The notes beneath the pieces were generated by a model. It did not search any database. It was given only the letters and a program-made list of their open reading frames with translations, and had not been told where the DNA came from. A stretch of DNA of 64,000 nucleotides, from positions 1 to 64,000 of the forward strand of contig NJPS01000073.1 in NCBI GenBank assembly GCA_002946415.1. The letters are read 5' to 3'. The position numbers and the translations under genes were made by a program. Positions 48,501-62,076 of this stretch are shown piece after piece. This DNA is from Rutstroemia sp. NJR-2017a BVV2. Taxonomy: Eukaryota; Ascomycota; Leotiomycetes; Helotiales; Rutstroemiaceae. The stretch's first letter is position 1. Every line of letters begins with the position of its first letter.

Positions 48501-51415
48501 TTTGATAAAACCTTTTATTAGATTCTCGGTAAAATACTTCTTAATAGTCTCAAGCTCTTTAAGAGATATCTTATAAAGCAAATTATATTTTAATATTTTC
48601 TTACTATCGTTCTCTAAATAGATCTTATAGTTATAGAGACAATAAAATAGTAATATATCTGATTCGGTTTTAGAGAAGATATAGATATAATCAGTATACT
48701 TATCGGGGATTAGTAGCTCAATAGTATCTATTTATAGAAGAGAATATATAATAGCTTTTCGAAATTAAGGGAAGAGAAACTAAGTTATAAAAACTACTTT
48801 CTACTACTCTTCGTTTTAGGTATCTCGATATTAGTCGATTAGGTTATCTAATTCTTGCAAAGTTACAATAAACAGTTTATAGTTGCTATATCTTTTGTAG
48901 ATAGTATTTAAGGTAGTATTCGAGATAGTACAGATTTCAATAATAGAGAGTTTATATATAGCGAGAGATATCCAGAGGGGCTTTGAGGAGTACTTAGAAG
49001 CTGGAGAAGAAGATATTTCTACTGTTTTCAACTTCTTTTCTATCTTGATAGTACTTAGCTTTGCTAACTTCTTATATAATAACTTAGTATTAATTAGGAC
49101 TACTTTAGCTATATTAGAATTCAATCTACTAGATAGAGCAAAATCGGAGAAGATAAAGTCTAATTTCGGCTCTTTCAGATATTTCTCAGTTGGCTTATAG
49201 AGCAGAGTGATTTTATTGATAGTTTTAGCCTAAGTTAGAAAATATTTCTTCCTCCAGAATATATCTAGTTATCGGTTTCTCTGATCGGTATCGGCTTGAT
49301 ATAAGTAGTCGACTATAGGTCGGTTATCTTATTGTACTTCGAAGTTAACTATATAATTGAATATACAAAATAGATCAGTTAGCTACTTAAGTCGGTAATA
49401 TATATAGTCTAGAAGTATATAGTACTCAGCAAACTATTATCGTTTTAGAATAATATACTAGAATCCAAGGTAGGTAATTAAGAAGAGGATAAACGATTAT
49501 ATATAGTTATCGACTATAAGATTAATTAAAGTATAATATATAATCTCCTAACTACAAATACTATTATAGCTCTTAACTTATAAAGGGGATTTCAAATATT
49601 TAAGAATAGGTTTTAGAATAGAAGAAAGATATTTAAGGAAAAATATATCGATAAATATAAAGCTATTTGCTCCTAAATCAATAAGAGCTTTAGATTAGAA
49701 AAAAAGGTTATTCTTTATTAAAGTATATAGAAGTATTATATACTTTTCTTCTATTAAGATAGTAAGATCTAAGTATCTTATATCTCTTAGCTTATCTAGA
49801 AAGGAGTTTTTTACTAGATAGTATCTTTTGTCTAGTTTATCTCTTTATAAACTATATAAGCGATTACCTCTACTTCAACCAGAGTAAGATCCTCTTGGGT
49901 ATCTATAAAGGTTTCTTGATCTTTATCTACTTCCGAGTATTCAATTATATCTATAGTATAGAAGGTATAGGACTTAGCTCGATCTCTGCTATAGTTGCCT
50001 AAAAAGATAAAATAGTATTATATACTGTTTTGTTGAAAAGCAGGGATATTATAGTAAAGAGTAAAGTACTATAGGGTATTGATAGATATAGAAGTACCAA
50101 GGTATAGGTTCACAAGTATATATATATATAGAGTATTAGATTGTTTTGCTTAGGTAGTTAACTTGTTCTTATTTGTAGTATAGGATCCACTTTATAATCT
50201 ATAAGTAAAGTTACTAGTAGAGGTATCGGAATATACAGTATTTATAATCTTGATTCCTACTTTATTTACTTCGAACTATTAGTAGATCTATATATCGCCT
50301 TCAAGGAATTAGCTAGCTATATATCCTATACCTATAGTATATTGATAGAACTCGGTAACTTTAATAATCAGATCTTGGCAAAGAGTATATTTATCTGTAA
50401 TACCTATAATAGTAGCAAATAGTATAAACTGTTAGTAGAACTTAGTAAAGCTTAAGTTGCCTATACGAAGTATATAATACTTATCGGCTATATATTATAT
50501 TTCTATTAGATCAATCAAGAAAGTTGCTACTGATTTGACAAACTATATAGCTATCAAGAAAGGAAATTACTATAGGTATAACTCTTCGAAGTATACTAGT
50601 ACTATACCTTATATCTGCTCTAGAATATATTATTATCGGAAGCTTTCGATTAGTAATATATATTAGTAAATCTCGAGTTATTCTAGTATAAATACTTTCT
50701 ATAAGCTCGACTTAATATTTGTACTATTGTTTAGTTTATTATATAGATCTGTTACCTTAGAATAGTAAAGAGCTAAGTTAATCGATATAGATAAGTTATA
50801 GATTTGTATACAGAGTTGCTATTATATCTTATATATATTTGCTATATATAGAGTATTATAGAAGAAATATATATATTCTCTTATTAGAAGTACTAATATA
50901 ATCTACTTAATTGATAATTGAATACTTCTTAGTTTATCGATTTCTTCAGAAAGTTTTTGTAGCTACTTTATAAAGAAGGTATTCTGTTTTTCTAGTATTG
51001 GTATACTTGCTTAGTTATCGATATTCTTGTTAGTAATTCGGAGAGTAGTAATACTGGATACTAAGCTTTATATCTCTTATTAAGAGAAGGTTCTGTTCTG
51101 ATCTCTGCTATTATTATTATTATTTATACTGATTCTTTCTTGGATATCGATATACTATCCAGAAAACAGAATATCGTTAGTAGTGGAATAGATATTAATT
51201 GAATATTTAGAAGGTATTCTGTTTATTATTATTATTATTGCTGAATAGGAGGTATATTATAAAGGTTATTAGTAATTACTATATATCAAGGATCTCTCGG
51301 AATAGGTCTACTTTTACTATTTAGTAATCAGAATAATCAGAGACAAAGAAGAATAAATAGCTGATATTATTTGGATAGCTATCAATTAACTAGTAGGATT
51401 GAGAGTTATTAATAA

Positions 51416-51629
51416 TATAATAAACCTTCAATAATAGAATAGATTTAGTCTTAGAATTAACAATTAAAGAACTAAGAAGGTTATAGAGTTCGAAGAGTTT
51501 AAATATAGGAAGTTGATTATATATAGAGTATATAGTATACTAATACTATAGCAGCTTAGGCAGAGAGTTTGACTAAGTAAGCCTTAGGTAAGGAGCTAGC
51601 TCCAGATTATAATTGTAAAGTTCGTTATA
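51416..51629 (-). repeat. 5' LTR of gypsy 1 (214 bp)
   Basis: Begins TATAATAAACC and ends GTTCGTTATA, directly followed by the ATTCT target copy. Internally retains TATAGTATACTAATACTATAGC-like sequence shared with the un-mutated LTR at 18753-18966. Confidence 0.88.
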
Positions 51630-52083
51630 ATTCTATTATATTATTTAGAGATATCGATTTAAATATTTTTTAGAAATAATTAAACTAGAAGATATAATAA
51701 ATTGAAAAGAAAGTTTATTATTAGATTATCAAATTAGAAGAATCTTAGAAATCTAATCTATAGTTATATTAAATAAAATAGATTAAGTATTTAAATATAT
51801 TGGATTAGAAGAAATTATAAGTATTAGTTATTTTAGTAAAGAATAATAAATTCAAATTAGAAATATTATATAAGATATTTGATTAGTTAATTTAATATAT
51901 ATAATATTATTATATTCAATTAATAATAGAATTAGAAATATTATTCGAAATAAATCAAAAAAAAGTAAATAAAGATATCTAGATATTATTTGATAATTAG
52001 ATAGATATTATTATTATTTTATAATATATAAAGATTTATAAATAATTAATATATTATATTTTCTAGTATAAAGATATTAAATC

Positions 52084-52297
52084 TATAATGAACTTTATAA
52101 TTATAATTTAGAGCTAGCTCTTTACCTAAGGTTTATTTAGTTAAACTCTTTATTTAAGCTACTATAGTATTAGTATACTATATACTTTATATATAATCAA
52201 TCTTTTGTATTTAAACTTTTTGAGTTTTATAGTTCTCTTAGTTTTTTAGTTATTAATTCTAAGGCTAAATCTATTCTATTATTGAAGGTTTATTATA
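52084..52297 (+). repeat. 5' LTR of gypsy 2 (214 bp)
   Basis: Begins TATAATGAACTTTATAATT and ends GAAGGTTTATTATA; it is the reverse complement of the gypsy 1 LTRs with RIP-type differences. It directly abuts TLH copy 4 at 52083. Confidence 0.88.
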
Positions 52298-53044
52298 TTA
52301 TTAATAACTTATAATCTTATTAGCTAACTAATAACTATCTAAATAATATTAGCTAACTTATCTTTTTTTATTTCTAATTATTTTGATTACTGAGTAATAA
52401 AAGTAGATCTATTCTAAGAGATCCTCGATATATAATAATCTCTAATAATCCTTATAATATATCTTCTATTCAATAACGATAATAACAATAAATAGAATAT
52501 CTCCTAAATATTCAATTAATACCTATTTTATTACTAATAGTATTCTGCCTTCTAGATAGTATATCGATATCCAAGAAGAAGTTAATATAGATAATAATAA
52601 TAATAATAGAGATTAAAGTAAAACCCTTTCTTAATAAGAAATACAAAGTTTAGTATCTAGTACTATTATCTTCTAAGTTATAGATAAAAGATCTAGAAAT
52701 CATCTCGATAAACTTGAATAACTTACTACTAAATATATTAAACTAAAACTATATAATAAGAATCTTTTATAACAATTAAAAGAATAATCCGATTAGTTTG
52801 AATAGTAAAGATTAGCTAGTATTCCACTTCCAACTATTGAAGATAATAACTCTATATCTCTATTTATTATCTATTTTCGACAAAGATCAATATTATTGAT
52901 CTCTCAATATATTACAATATATAACTCAATAGCACTCTCTATATATTTACAAATCCCGAAGATAGCAAATATAGCTAATAAACTATCCAATAACAAATTA
53001 TTCAAAGTTTTTTTATAGAAAGTAATAGTTCTTAATTATCTTTC

Positions 53045-53415
53045 TATCGAAATATCGGTATTTCAGCTAGGTAATGGTTGTACAGGCTATTATATCTCAG
53101 ATATAAAGTGTATTTTATCAAAATAGCTATATATATTTTAGATCGCTATATACTTACCTATATATCTATATATACCGAAACTGGAGTACTAGAGAATATT
53201 AAAAAGAGTTTCGAAGTATACTTATTATATATTATAAATAAGCTATTATATAGCTAATTAGTTGTAGAAAAATAAGATAATTTTACCTATTGATATAAGC
53301 TAGCTATTATATACTCAGCCTAGTATCCTAGGTAAATATCGGTATAAGTTTATATAACCTTATTAGACTTTCCCCTTTTTGAGTATATTACTTTTATTAG
53401 AAAATCCAATCAATA
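53045..53415 (+). repeat. 5' LTR of the copia element (371 bp)
   Basis: Starts TATCGAAATATCGG (normally TG-start) and ends CCAATCAATA (normally CA-end); it aligns along its length with 58820-59190, with mainly C/T and G/A differences. Confidence 0.87.
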
Positions 53416-56400
53416 CTAATCAGTAGTTGATTCTATTGATACTACTGTATACTTCGATTATTGGCTAAGTATCCTCCTCAACCGCAAACCAGCAAGATAC
53501 CCCGATCTGTATATAATAATCTATATCTATAATAGTACTTCAAGATTATATCCCTGAAAGATAGAGTTAATATACAATCAATATTATACTATTCTACGAG
53601 AACTATAACTTCTTAGATAAGTTATTCTATATAAAGACTACTGTTATCATCTATATTATCTAATTTATTATATAGACTATATAAGCAAAAGAAACTAACT
53701 ATAATCTATAAATTATATACTATGATAATTTCGAAGGATGGATAGAAAAGCTATTCGCTCTAACTAGTATAATACTTCTCTATCAACTACAAGTATATAT
53801 AATAAAACAAAGGGTATTTGTTCAAGATATTATTGGAAGTAGATTATATATCAAGATCTTTATAGTACTTCTTAGAGAAGAGAAACTCTATAAATAAATA
53901 GAAGAGAAGTTCTAGCAACTTAGGATCTATTATAGATCTCCTAAAGTAAGGGCTTTAGGTAAACAAACTAGTTCTCTTCGATCTATAATAGAAATACCGT
54001 AGATTTCTTCTATAGCCCTAGATATAGATCGAAACCTGCCAAAACAGTAGGAGGCCGAGAAACCAATATATATACTAGAAATTAGCAGAGAAGCCTGGGT
54101 TCAGTATCTTATCCTTATTTGGAATCCTTCTAGCTATATCAGTAATACTCTATATCCTGCTTTGGATTCTGTAATCATTACTATATAGAACCCTTCGATA
54201 TATAGTAAGTAGCTTAGCGACCTATATAAGCTCTTAAATAACAACCGGAAGAAGTATAGTAATAAGATATATAAAGTAATCGATATCAAGCTTAGAGTTT
54301 TCTAGGACTACTATATAAAAGCAGGTTTACTTCCAGAAGTATATACCTTCGGATTCTCATCTATCCTAAAAGATCGGGTATTAGATTACTTCTTTAATCA
54401 GATCTCAAAAAGGAACCTCTTCTTTTATATAATACAAGATATAATCTAGAAACACTTCGAAATAAATAAATAGAAATAGATCTATTTATCTAAATAGAGA
54501 TCTATTATATATCAAAATATATAGTAGTAGTATCCTGATAAGACTAAGCTGTAATATCTAGAACTACTCTTCGATAAGATCTATACTTTATAGAAGAGTT
54601 TATTATATAAATATCAGAATAAGTATAATCTACAAGATCAAGTTCTTAATATATACTAAGATATATCTGATTATAGCTTTATACTATATAAATCATCAGA
54701 TACCTTTAAGTTAGTATATTTAGATCTATATAACTCTATTGCTACTACTATATACAACTGTCAGCAATCCACTACACTTGTTACAGATAAGTAGTACTAG
54801 ATCGATCGGAAATACAAAGGTTCTTATATCTATTACAATTATAATACTCCGCAATAGTCCTCTACTCGAAGAAAGTAAACTATAAAGATACAAATACTTT
54901 GTAAATACCTAGGATAACCTAGAAAGAAATACCTTATATATAAGAAAGAAGGATATTGGTCTATAAACTATCCTAGTACAGAAATAAAGAAAGTATTTGA
55001 CGAATACAAAAAGTAACTAATTACCGAAGAAGGCTTTAGTGATAGTAAGATAGATTAGTATATTTAGTACGAAGAAGAGTAGTAAGAAAAAGAAATACTA
55101 GAGGATTAAAAAGGAAGTATATATAAGTAGATACTTACAAAGCTTGGCCCAATCGATAGCTAGCAGGCAATAAATATACTTCTCGATCAAAATACTATAT
55201 ACCTATTTATATAAGAGGACTTGAAGCTATCTTAAGTATAGTACAAAGAGATCTTTATTTTTGAAGAGCAATACTCTATAGCCAAGTTCCAGAGGATTAT
55301 ACTAGATAGTGGAGTATCTGGTATCTCTACAGTAGGAGAACCTCAATTTCAAGTACTATAGCGAGAAGACTCTAGTATTATATTTACCTAGACAGATAAT
55401 AAGGACTATATAATCTACTTCGGGAAGGGAATAGTAAGTATCAAAAGTACTACTATCGTTAGTATACTAGTAGATACAATTACCTTCTATATCATTATAG
55501 CCAATATCCCCTTCTTATACTATATCCAGGATATAGATAAGATGAATATACAGTTTGATAACCTATATAATATCCTAGTACAAGAAGATAATATTATCTC
55601 TATCATCTGCAAATAAGGATATCCTTAGATACTTCTAAAGAAAAAGGAAGCAATTGTGTAAATATATATAACGGAAAAAGAGCTGAAGTAGCTATATCGA
55701 TGTTTCGGATACCTGTCTGTACGCAAGCTATTACTATTGCTGGAGAAAGTAGGGCAAGAGGATATTAATATATATATATTTGAACACCTCATTAAGTACT
55801 ACAGGCACTGCTAATTATATACCAAGTTACCAGGTAGATTCAAGTTTACGATCAAGAATGATATCGACTTCAACTATATTGTTATCGTCGATATTATGTA
55901 TATAGGAGGTGCACCAGTACTTCACCTTATAGATAAGATAATAGTATTCAATATAGTATATTTCTTAAAGAACATCTCAGCGAAAACCATATGGAATACA
56001 GTATATATATACTGGATTGATATATATTAGGGACTACCCGATTATATTGTATATAATGCAGGAACCAACTTCGCATCCAATAAATTCAGGCAAAACATAT
56101 ATACTATAGACTCCGAGGTGAAGGAGGTACTAGTCGAAACATATAATAGTATAGGCAAGGTCGAGCGCTACCATACCTCTCTCCGACGAGCGTACGAGAT
56201 CTTGAGCGAAGAGCTGCAGGACGAGTAGATCTCCCGAGATAATATACTACAAATAGCTATTAAAGCAATCAACGATACAGTAAGTCCAGATAGACTAGTA
56301 CCTACTTTCTTAATCTTCGGCGCCTACCCCCGGCTCAACCATCAATCAATCCCATCACCATCTATATATATACAAGCTAATACAGTTGAAAAGACAATAG

Positions 56401-58819
56401 CAGAAGTATATAAGCATAATACTCAACAACAAGTAAAAGATACCTTAGAAGCTAGAAATAGACCAAGAATATCAGAGCTAATCAACCTCTCCCTGTAATC
56501 GGATATATATATATACCGAGAAAAGGGTGGATAGACCGGACTATATAAACTTATCGGTATAGAAGAAGAAGATAGAATTATATAGATACTAGTAGGTCCG
56601 ATCTGTTTTAGAACGATATCTATAAAACCCTTCTACTTAGAAGAGATTCTAGAACTTCAGATCCAAACCGAATATCCTATTCAGCCTAGCTATAAAAAGG
56701 TTAGCTTAGCAGTTCCCCGGAAGCTAATTCTATAAGTTATAATCCCTTTCCGACAGGTAGAAGCATTCCTGACAAAGAAAGAGCAAAGCAACTATAAGCT
56801 AGTACAACAACTATATATATAAGATACTATTACTATAATAAGAGTATCTTTCGAACTCTCTCAACAAACGGAAATTAATAGTTTGATCGCCTATAGAGTA
56901 TTCGAAATAGTATAGTACAATCTAGCTATATATAAAGGATATATCTTCAATACTAGATTAGTTAACAAGGTGAAGAACAAAACGATATCAGCTCTATATA
57001 AGAAGAGTAGACTTATAGTACAAAGGTATAATAACTAAGGTAAAGAGAATATTCTTATATAAGCACCTATAGTATAGAGATCAAATCAATATCTATTAGA
57101 AGTATTAGTCTCTATATTCCAAGTATAAGGAATAAGAGTAAGTATATATGATATTATATAAGTATATCTATAATCGATTACCGAACTAGCCTATACAATT
57201 ATTACTAGGTTACCAAAGCAGATCGAATACTAGTACCTTAAAAGGATAATTATAATTATCCGCAAACCTCTATATAGTATAGCAGAAGCAGGTATATATT
57301 GGTAGGTTATATATTATATATACCACCGTGAGAAGCTCGATATAGAAATATCCTTGTATAATCTATATCTCTTAATCACTACTATATAAGATGTATTTGT
57401 GGTAATTGCTCTACAAACTGATAATATACTTATCCTAGGAAATAAAGCATTCTATAATAAGGAAGTATAAAAGTTAAAGAAAACTAGTTTTCTCGCAAAG
57501 CTAGTAAAAGTACTTATATCTATAAGTTCTCTAACCTTCAACAGATACTATCTAATTCAAGAAGGTAATAAGCTATTGATTATATAGAAAGAACAAAACC
57601 AGAAGATCAAGATAATTGAACTAGTATCTAAACAGTATACGAATAACTACTACGAGTAATATACTAGAGATATTTACTTCTTAAGTATATACCAGCTAGA
57701 AGCTAGTTTCGACTTTTCGGTTATAGCTCAATATCAGGAACCTATAGATAACAATATATAAATACTTAATAAGTATCTCTAGTAGCAAATAGATAACTCG
57801 GAAAGAGGACTATATTATATATTACTGAATCTGAGTTATACTAAGTTCTTTATATATATTGATAGCTTATTTGCTAATAATAAAGACCTTAACTCGCAAA
57901 TAGGGTTTGTTATTTTTATAATAATTGAAAAGTATATAGCCAAAGTATTTAAGATAAGAGACAATCTTGTATATTGGAATAGTACTAAGAGCAAATATAT
58001 TACTAGAAGTATTTTTGCTTTCGAGATCTATATAATAGTTGCTGATATCGATATAGTTATTATTATAAACCAAATATTCGGTATAATCCTAAAGTAGCTA
58101 TATCTGCTAGTACTACCAATTGTGGTATATACCGATTTGTATAGCTTGTATAACTACCTAGTTAAGCTTAGGATAACTAAAGAGAAGTATTTAATAATCG
58201 ATATTATAATATTACAATAATTATACAAATAGCGAGAGCTAACTAAAGTATAATAGATCAAAAAAGATAATAATCTAACTAATACTATAATAAAAGCAAT
58301 TCCAAATAAAGTACTCAAGAAGATACTAAACGATAATAAGTTTACTATATATATAGAAAAATAGGTAGTTCGAAAAGAGAAGTAATATCAAAGAAAGAGG
58401 ATTCCTTATATTTTTCCTTATTTCCTTGAATCCACTTATTTTTAGTTAGGATAATGCCGGAGATTTTAAAGTTTAAGTTTTCGTTTCTATAGCAACACTA
58501 TATAAAATCGATATTTTTAAGAATACTCTTGGAGATAGATATAAGCAACGAAGGATATACAAAAAGGAAGAATAGAATTTTAAAAGTTGATATTCGATAT
58601 ATACTAAATATAAGCTTAAAAAGAATATATAAAGAGCTTCTTAGTTTTATAGTAATAGCAACTATTATTTCAACAATTTTGGACGTAACTAGTTATAGGT
58701 AAAATAGGAGAGTAGAAGAGATTGAATATAAATTTATAACTAAAGCTTGTTTATCTAAGCAATATATCATATATATATATAATATATATAGACCGAAAAA
58801 AAAAAGAAAAAGTTACTAA

Positions 58820-59190
58820 TATTGGAATATCGGTACTTCGACTAGGTAATGGTTGTATAGGCTATTATACCTTAGGTATAAAGTATACTCTATCAAAATA
58901 GCTATATATATTTTAGGTTGTTATATATCTATCTATATATCTGTATATACCGAAGCTGGAGTACCGGAGAGTATTAAAAAGAGCTTCAAAATATACTTAT
59001 TATATATTATAAATAAACCATTATATAACTAGTTAGTTATAGAAAAATAAGATAATTTTATCTATTAACATAAGCTAGCTATTGTATACTTAGCCTAGTG
59101 TCCCAGGTAAATATCGATATAAGTTTATATAACCTTATTGGATTTTCCCACCTTTAAGTATATTACTTTTATTAGAAAGTCCAACCAATA
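58820..59190 (+). repeat. 3' LTR of the copia element (371 bp)
   Basis: Starts TATTGGAATATCGG and ends CCAACCAATA. Shared landmarks with the 5' LTR include AGGTAATGGTTGTA, TATATATTTTAG and TTTATATAACCTTATT. It is somewhat less mutated at some sites than its partner. Confidence 0.87.
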
Positions 59191-61555
59191 TTTTCTATAT
59201 ATAAACAAACTCTATTTAGCGAGAATCTAAGATATTAGTATATATTTGATTAAATAGAAAAAATAGCTTTGGAATTCTTAAAGAGTTTATATTTATAATA
59301 GCTATTTTTAACTATTAGTGAACTAATTATAGAAGTTTCTAAGTTCTTAACTAATATCTCTAAAATAGAAAGAATAGTAGATTAGTACTATATTCTGATT
59401 ATAAATAAATTTACCTTCTTTAAGTTCTATTACTAATTCCGATTTCTTATAATCATTATTAGGATTACTAATCAAGTTATTATATATTATAATCTTACTA
59501 ACAAGGTTACTGATTTCTACTACTATATATCAGATATAGATAAAATAATAAATTTTAACTTTTAAGAAGATATTAAGGTTTACTAGTAGTTAGAATTAAA
59601 TAAAGATAGTATCAAATTAATTAATTTATTTATCTTGAGAACTACTTTTACTACTATTATATATAGAACCTTTAGTTCTATATATATTTCAAGTTACTAA
59701 GAATTCTTAGTTCAAACTCGATAATCGCCAATACTTATATCTATAATCTATAATATAACCTCTATACTATCTACTAATATCCCTTATTACTTCTTAGCTA
59801 TTTCTTTTTTTACTTTAGTTTATAACTATAATACTATACTATTTTATACTAATAATATAGAAAGAGCTAGATTATATACCCTTTATATAGTTGGAGAAGT
59901 AGAAATAGAAAAGTCTATTGAAGAGAACTATACTGATATTATTGAGGAACAAGATTCTATAATAGAAACTAAAGTAATTGCTTTTATACAAAAATAAGAG
60001 ATAATCTAAATAAAAGATACTATCTAGTAAAAGATTTCTTTCTAGATAAACTAGAAGATATAAAATACTTGGATTTTACTATCTTAATAGAAAGAAAATA
60101 TATAATACTTTTATATATTTTAATAAAGAATAGCCTCTTTTTCTAATCTAAAGTTCTTATTAACTTAGGAATAAATAGCTTTGTATTTATTAATATATCT
60201 TTTCTTAAATATCTTTCTTCTATTCTAAAATCTATTTTTAAATATTTGAAATTCCTCTTATAGGTTAAGAGTTATAATAGTACTTATAGCTAAGAGATTA
60301 TATATTATATTTTAATTAATTTTATAATCGATAACTATATATAATTATTTACTTTCTTTTTAATTATCTATCTTGGATCCCAATATATTATCTTAGGATA
60401 ATAATAGTTTGCTAAGTACTATATACTTCTAAATTATATATATTATTAACTTAAATAACTAGTTAATCTATTTTATATATTCAATTACTTTATTAACTTC
60501 GAAATATAACTAGATATCGATAAATCTCTAATCAACTATTTCTACTAAATCGATACTGATTAGAGAGATAGATAAATAGATATATTTTGAAAAAAGAAAT
60601 ATTTTCTAACTTAGACTAAAACTATTAATAAAATCATTCTATTCTATAAGCTAACCAAGAAGTATCTAAAAAAGCCGGAATCAGACTTTATCTTCTCCGA
60701 TTTTGCTTTATCTAGTAGATTGAATTCTAGTATAGCTAAAATAGTTCCAATTAGTACTAAGTTGTTATATAAAAAGTTAGCAAAACTAAATATTATCAAG
60801 ATAAAAAAGAAGTTGAGAATAGTAGAAATACTACTTCTTCTAGCTTCTAAATATTTCTCAAAGTTTCTCTAGATACTTCTTATTATATATAAGTTTTTTA
60901 TTATTGAAATCTATATTATCTTGAGTATTATTTTAAATACTATCTATAAAAGGTATAGTAATTATAAACTATTTACTATAACTTTGTAAAAATTAGATAA
61001 TCTAATCAACTAATATCGAGATATCTAGAACGAAGAATAATAGAAAGTAATCTTTATAATCTAGTTTCTCTCTTTTTAATCTCGAAAAGCTATAATATAT
61101 TTGCTACTATAAATAGATGATTCTATCGAGTTACCAATCTTTAATAAATATATTAACTATATCTATATCTTCTCTAAAGCTAAATTAGATATTCTACTAT
61201 TCTACTATCTTTATAATTATAAGATCTATTTAGAAGATAATAGCGAAAAGATATTGAAATATAATTTACTTTATAAGATATTACTAGAAGAGCTTAAGAT
61301 AGTTAAGAAGTATTTTATCGAGAATCTAATAAAAAATTTTATCGAATCTAGTTAAATACTATTTATAGTCCTTATTCTCTTTATCAAGAAACCTATAAGT
61401 AGTCTATATTTCTATATCGATTTCCGAATATTTAATATTCTTATCTATAATAATTAGTATTTACTATCTCTAATTAACGAAATATTTACTAATATTATAA
61501 ATATAAAGGTCTTTACTAAATTAAATATCTACTAAGTCTTCTATTGTATTCGAAT

Positions 61556-62076
61556 TAGGCTATATAAATAGAGCTCTATAATACTATTATTTAGATTCAA
61601 GGGGATCTATAGATTAATCTATACTAGAACGGATTTTGGCGATTTCTAAATAGTACTATTATAGATAATTCGCAGATATCTATAGTAGCTCCTGAAATCC
61701 GATAGATTATTAGAAATCTAGCGGATATCTATAAATTCGCCGGTTTTCCAGAAGTTCTAGATAAAAGTAAGATATATCTTCAAAAAATTTAAAGTTTGAG
61801 TTTTAAGCTTAAGATTTTATACTAACTCTTATACTAATTATAAAAGTTATATAGTTATTTATATATTTTATATATTTTATATATGGATTTCCAGGATTTC
61901 TAATAATCCACAGATTTCCAGATAGTAGCTAGATAATCTATAGATAATCTATTTTAGGCCGAAGCAGATTCTCTCTCAAATAGATATCTAATAGAGTGAA
62001 AAACTAAAAAGTATCTCTCTATAGAGTAGAGTAGATCAGGATATCTAGATAAAGTGGATTATTTATATATAGTCTA
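61556..62076. mobile_element. hAT-like MITE, 521 bp, inserted in gypsy 2 reverse transcriptase
   Basis: The terminal inverted repeats are TAGGCTATATAAAT at the left and, as reverse complement of the right end, TAGACTATATATAAAT. The flanking eight bases are ATTCGAAT (61548-61555) and ATTCGGAT (62077-62084), a duplicated target differing by one G-to-A. Removing the element and one target copy restores the reverse transcriptase seen in gypsy 1 near 48300. Eight-base target duplications and TAGGx-type ends are typical of hAT elements. Internally there is no coding frame, only repeated GCGGATATCTATAAATTCGCC-like subterminal motifs. Confidence 0.82.

Larger units (their letters stand above)
45297..51629 (-). 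mobile_element. Ty3/gypsy retrotransposon 1, full length, RIP-damaged
   Basis: The LTRs of 214 bp are 45297-45510 and 51416-51629. The flanking five-base target duplication is ATTCT (45292-45296 and 51630-51634). On the minus strand gag starts near 51220. Reverse transcriptase covers about 48600-47850: YFTENLIKGFI, a FYIDFRILN segment, KIFTKLDIY and the active-site box as YLDN at 48137-48126, normally YLDD. RNase H lies about 47600-47250. An integrase core is at about 46830-46380, with EHITIDYYSF, VIIDYLSKQA-type and ILSDYSLQFISSF motifs carrying its acidic residues. Stops are TAA/TAG at Gln or Trp. It is inactive. It inserted into TLH copy 4. Confidence 0.88.
44214..52083 (+). pseudogene. 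Truncated TLH copy 4, split by a gypsy element and cut by a second one
   Basis: 44214-45296 repeats the 5' flank and N-terminal codons (start codon as ATA at 44811). At 45296 a gypsy element (45297-51629) interrupts. The frame resumes at 51630-52083 with the segment equal to about 6150-5700 of the telomeric TLH and is again interrupted at 52084 by a second gypsy LTR. Its continuation, if any, lies beyond the window. Joining the two pieces gives the expected sequence with a five-base duplication at the junction. Confidence 0.8.
53045..59190 (+). mobile_element. Ty1/copia retrotransposon, full length, RIP-damaged
   Basis: LTRs of 371 bp at 53045-53415 and 58820-59190; target duplication CTTTC (53040-53044) and TTTTC (59191-59195). 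Plus-strand order is gag, zinc-knuckle remnant, protease, integrase, reverse transcriptase, RNase H, the copia arrangement. The zinc-knuckle remnant is near 54930-54990, with Tyr at presumed Cys positions. Protease has ILDSGVSG near 55292. Integrase has HC..C-type remnants near 55790, a VDIMY Asp, NAGTNF and a GKVERYH Glu near 56155. RT remnants span about 57190-57620 with QTDNILILG. RNase H has VYWNSTKS and VVYTDLYSLY. Long stretches are open apart from TAA/TAG at Gln or Trp positions. It lies inside gag of gypsy 2. Confidence 0.88.

Noticed and set aside
48831..49124. 97-residue minus-strand ORF as a separate gene
   Set aside because: It lies inside gypsy 1 between the protease and reverse transcriptase regions and is a surviving open piece of the polyprotein.
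57867..58073. 68-residue minus-strand ORF
   Set aside because: Antisense to the RNase H part of the copia element.
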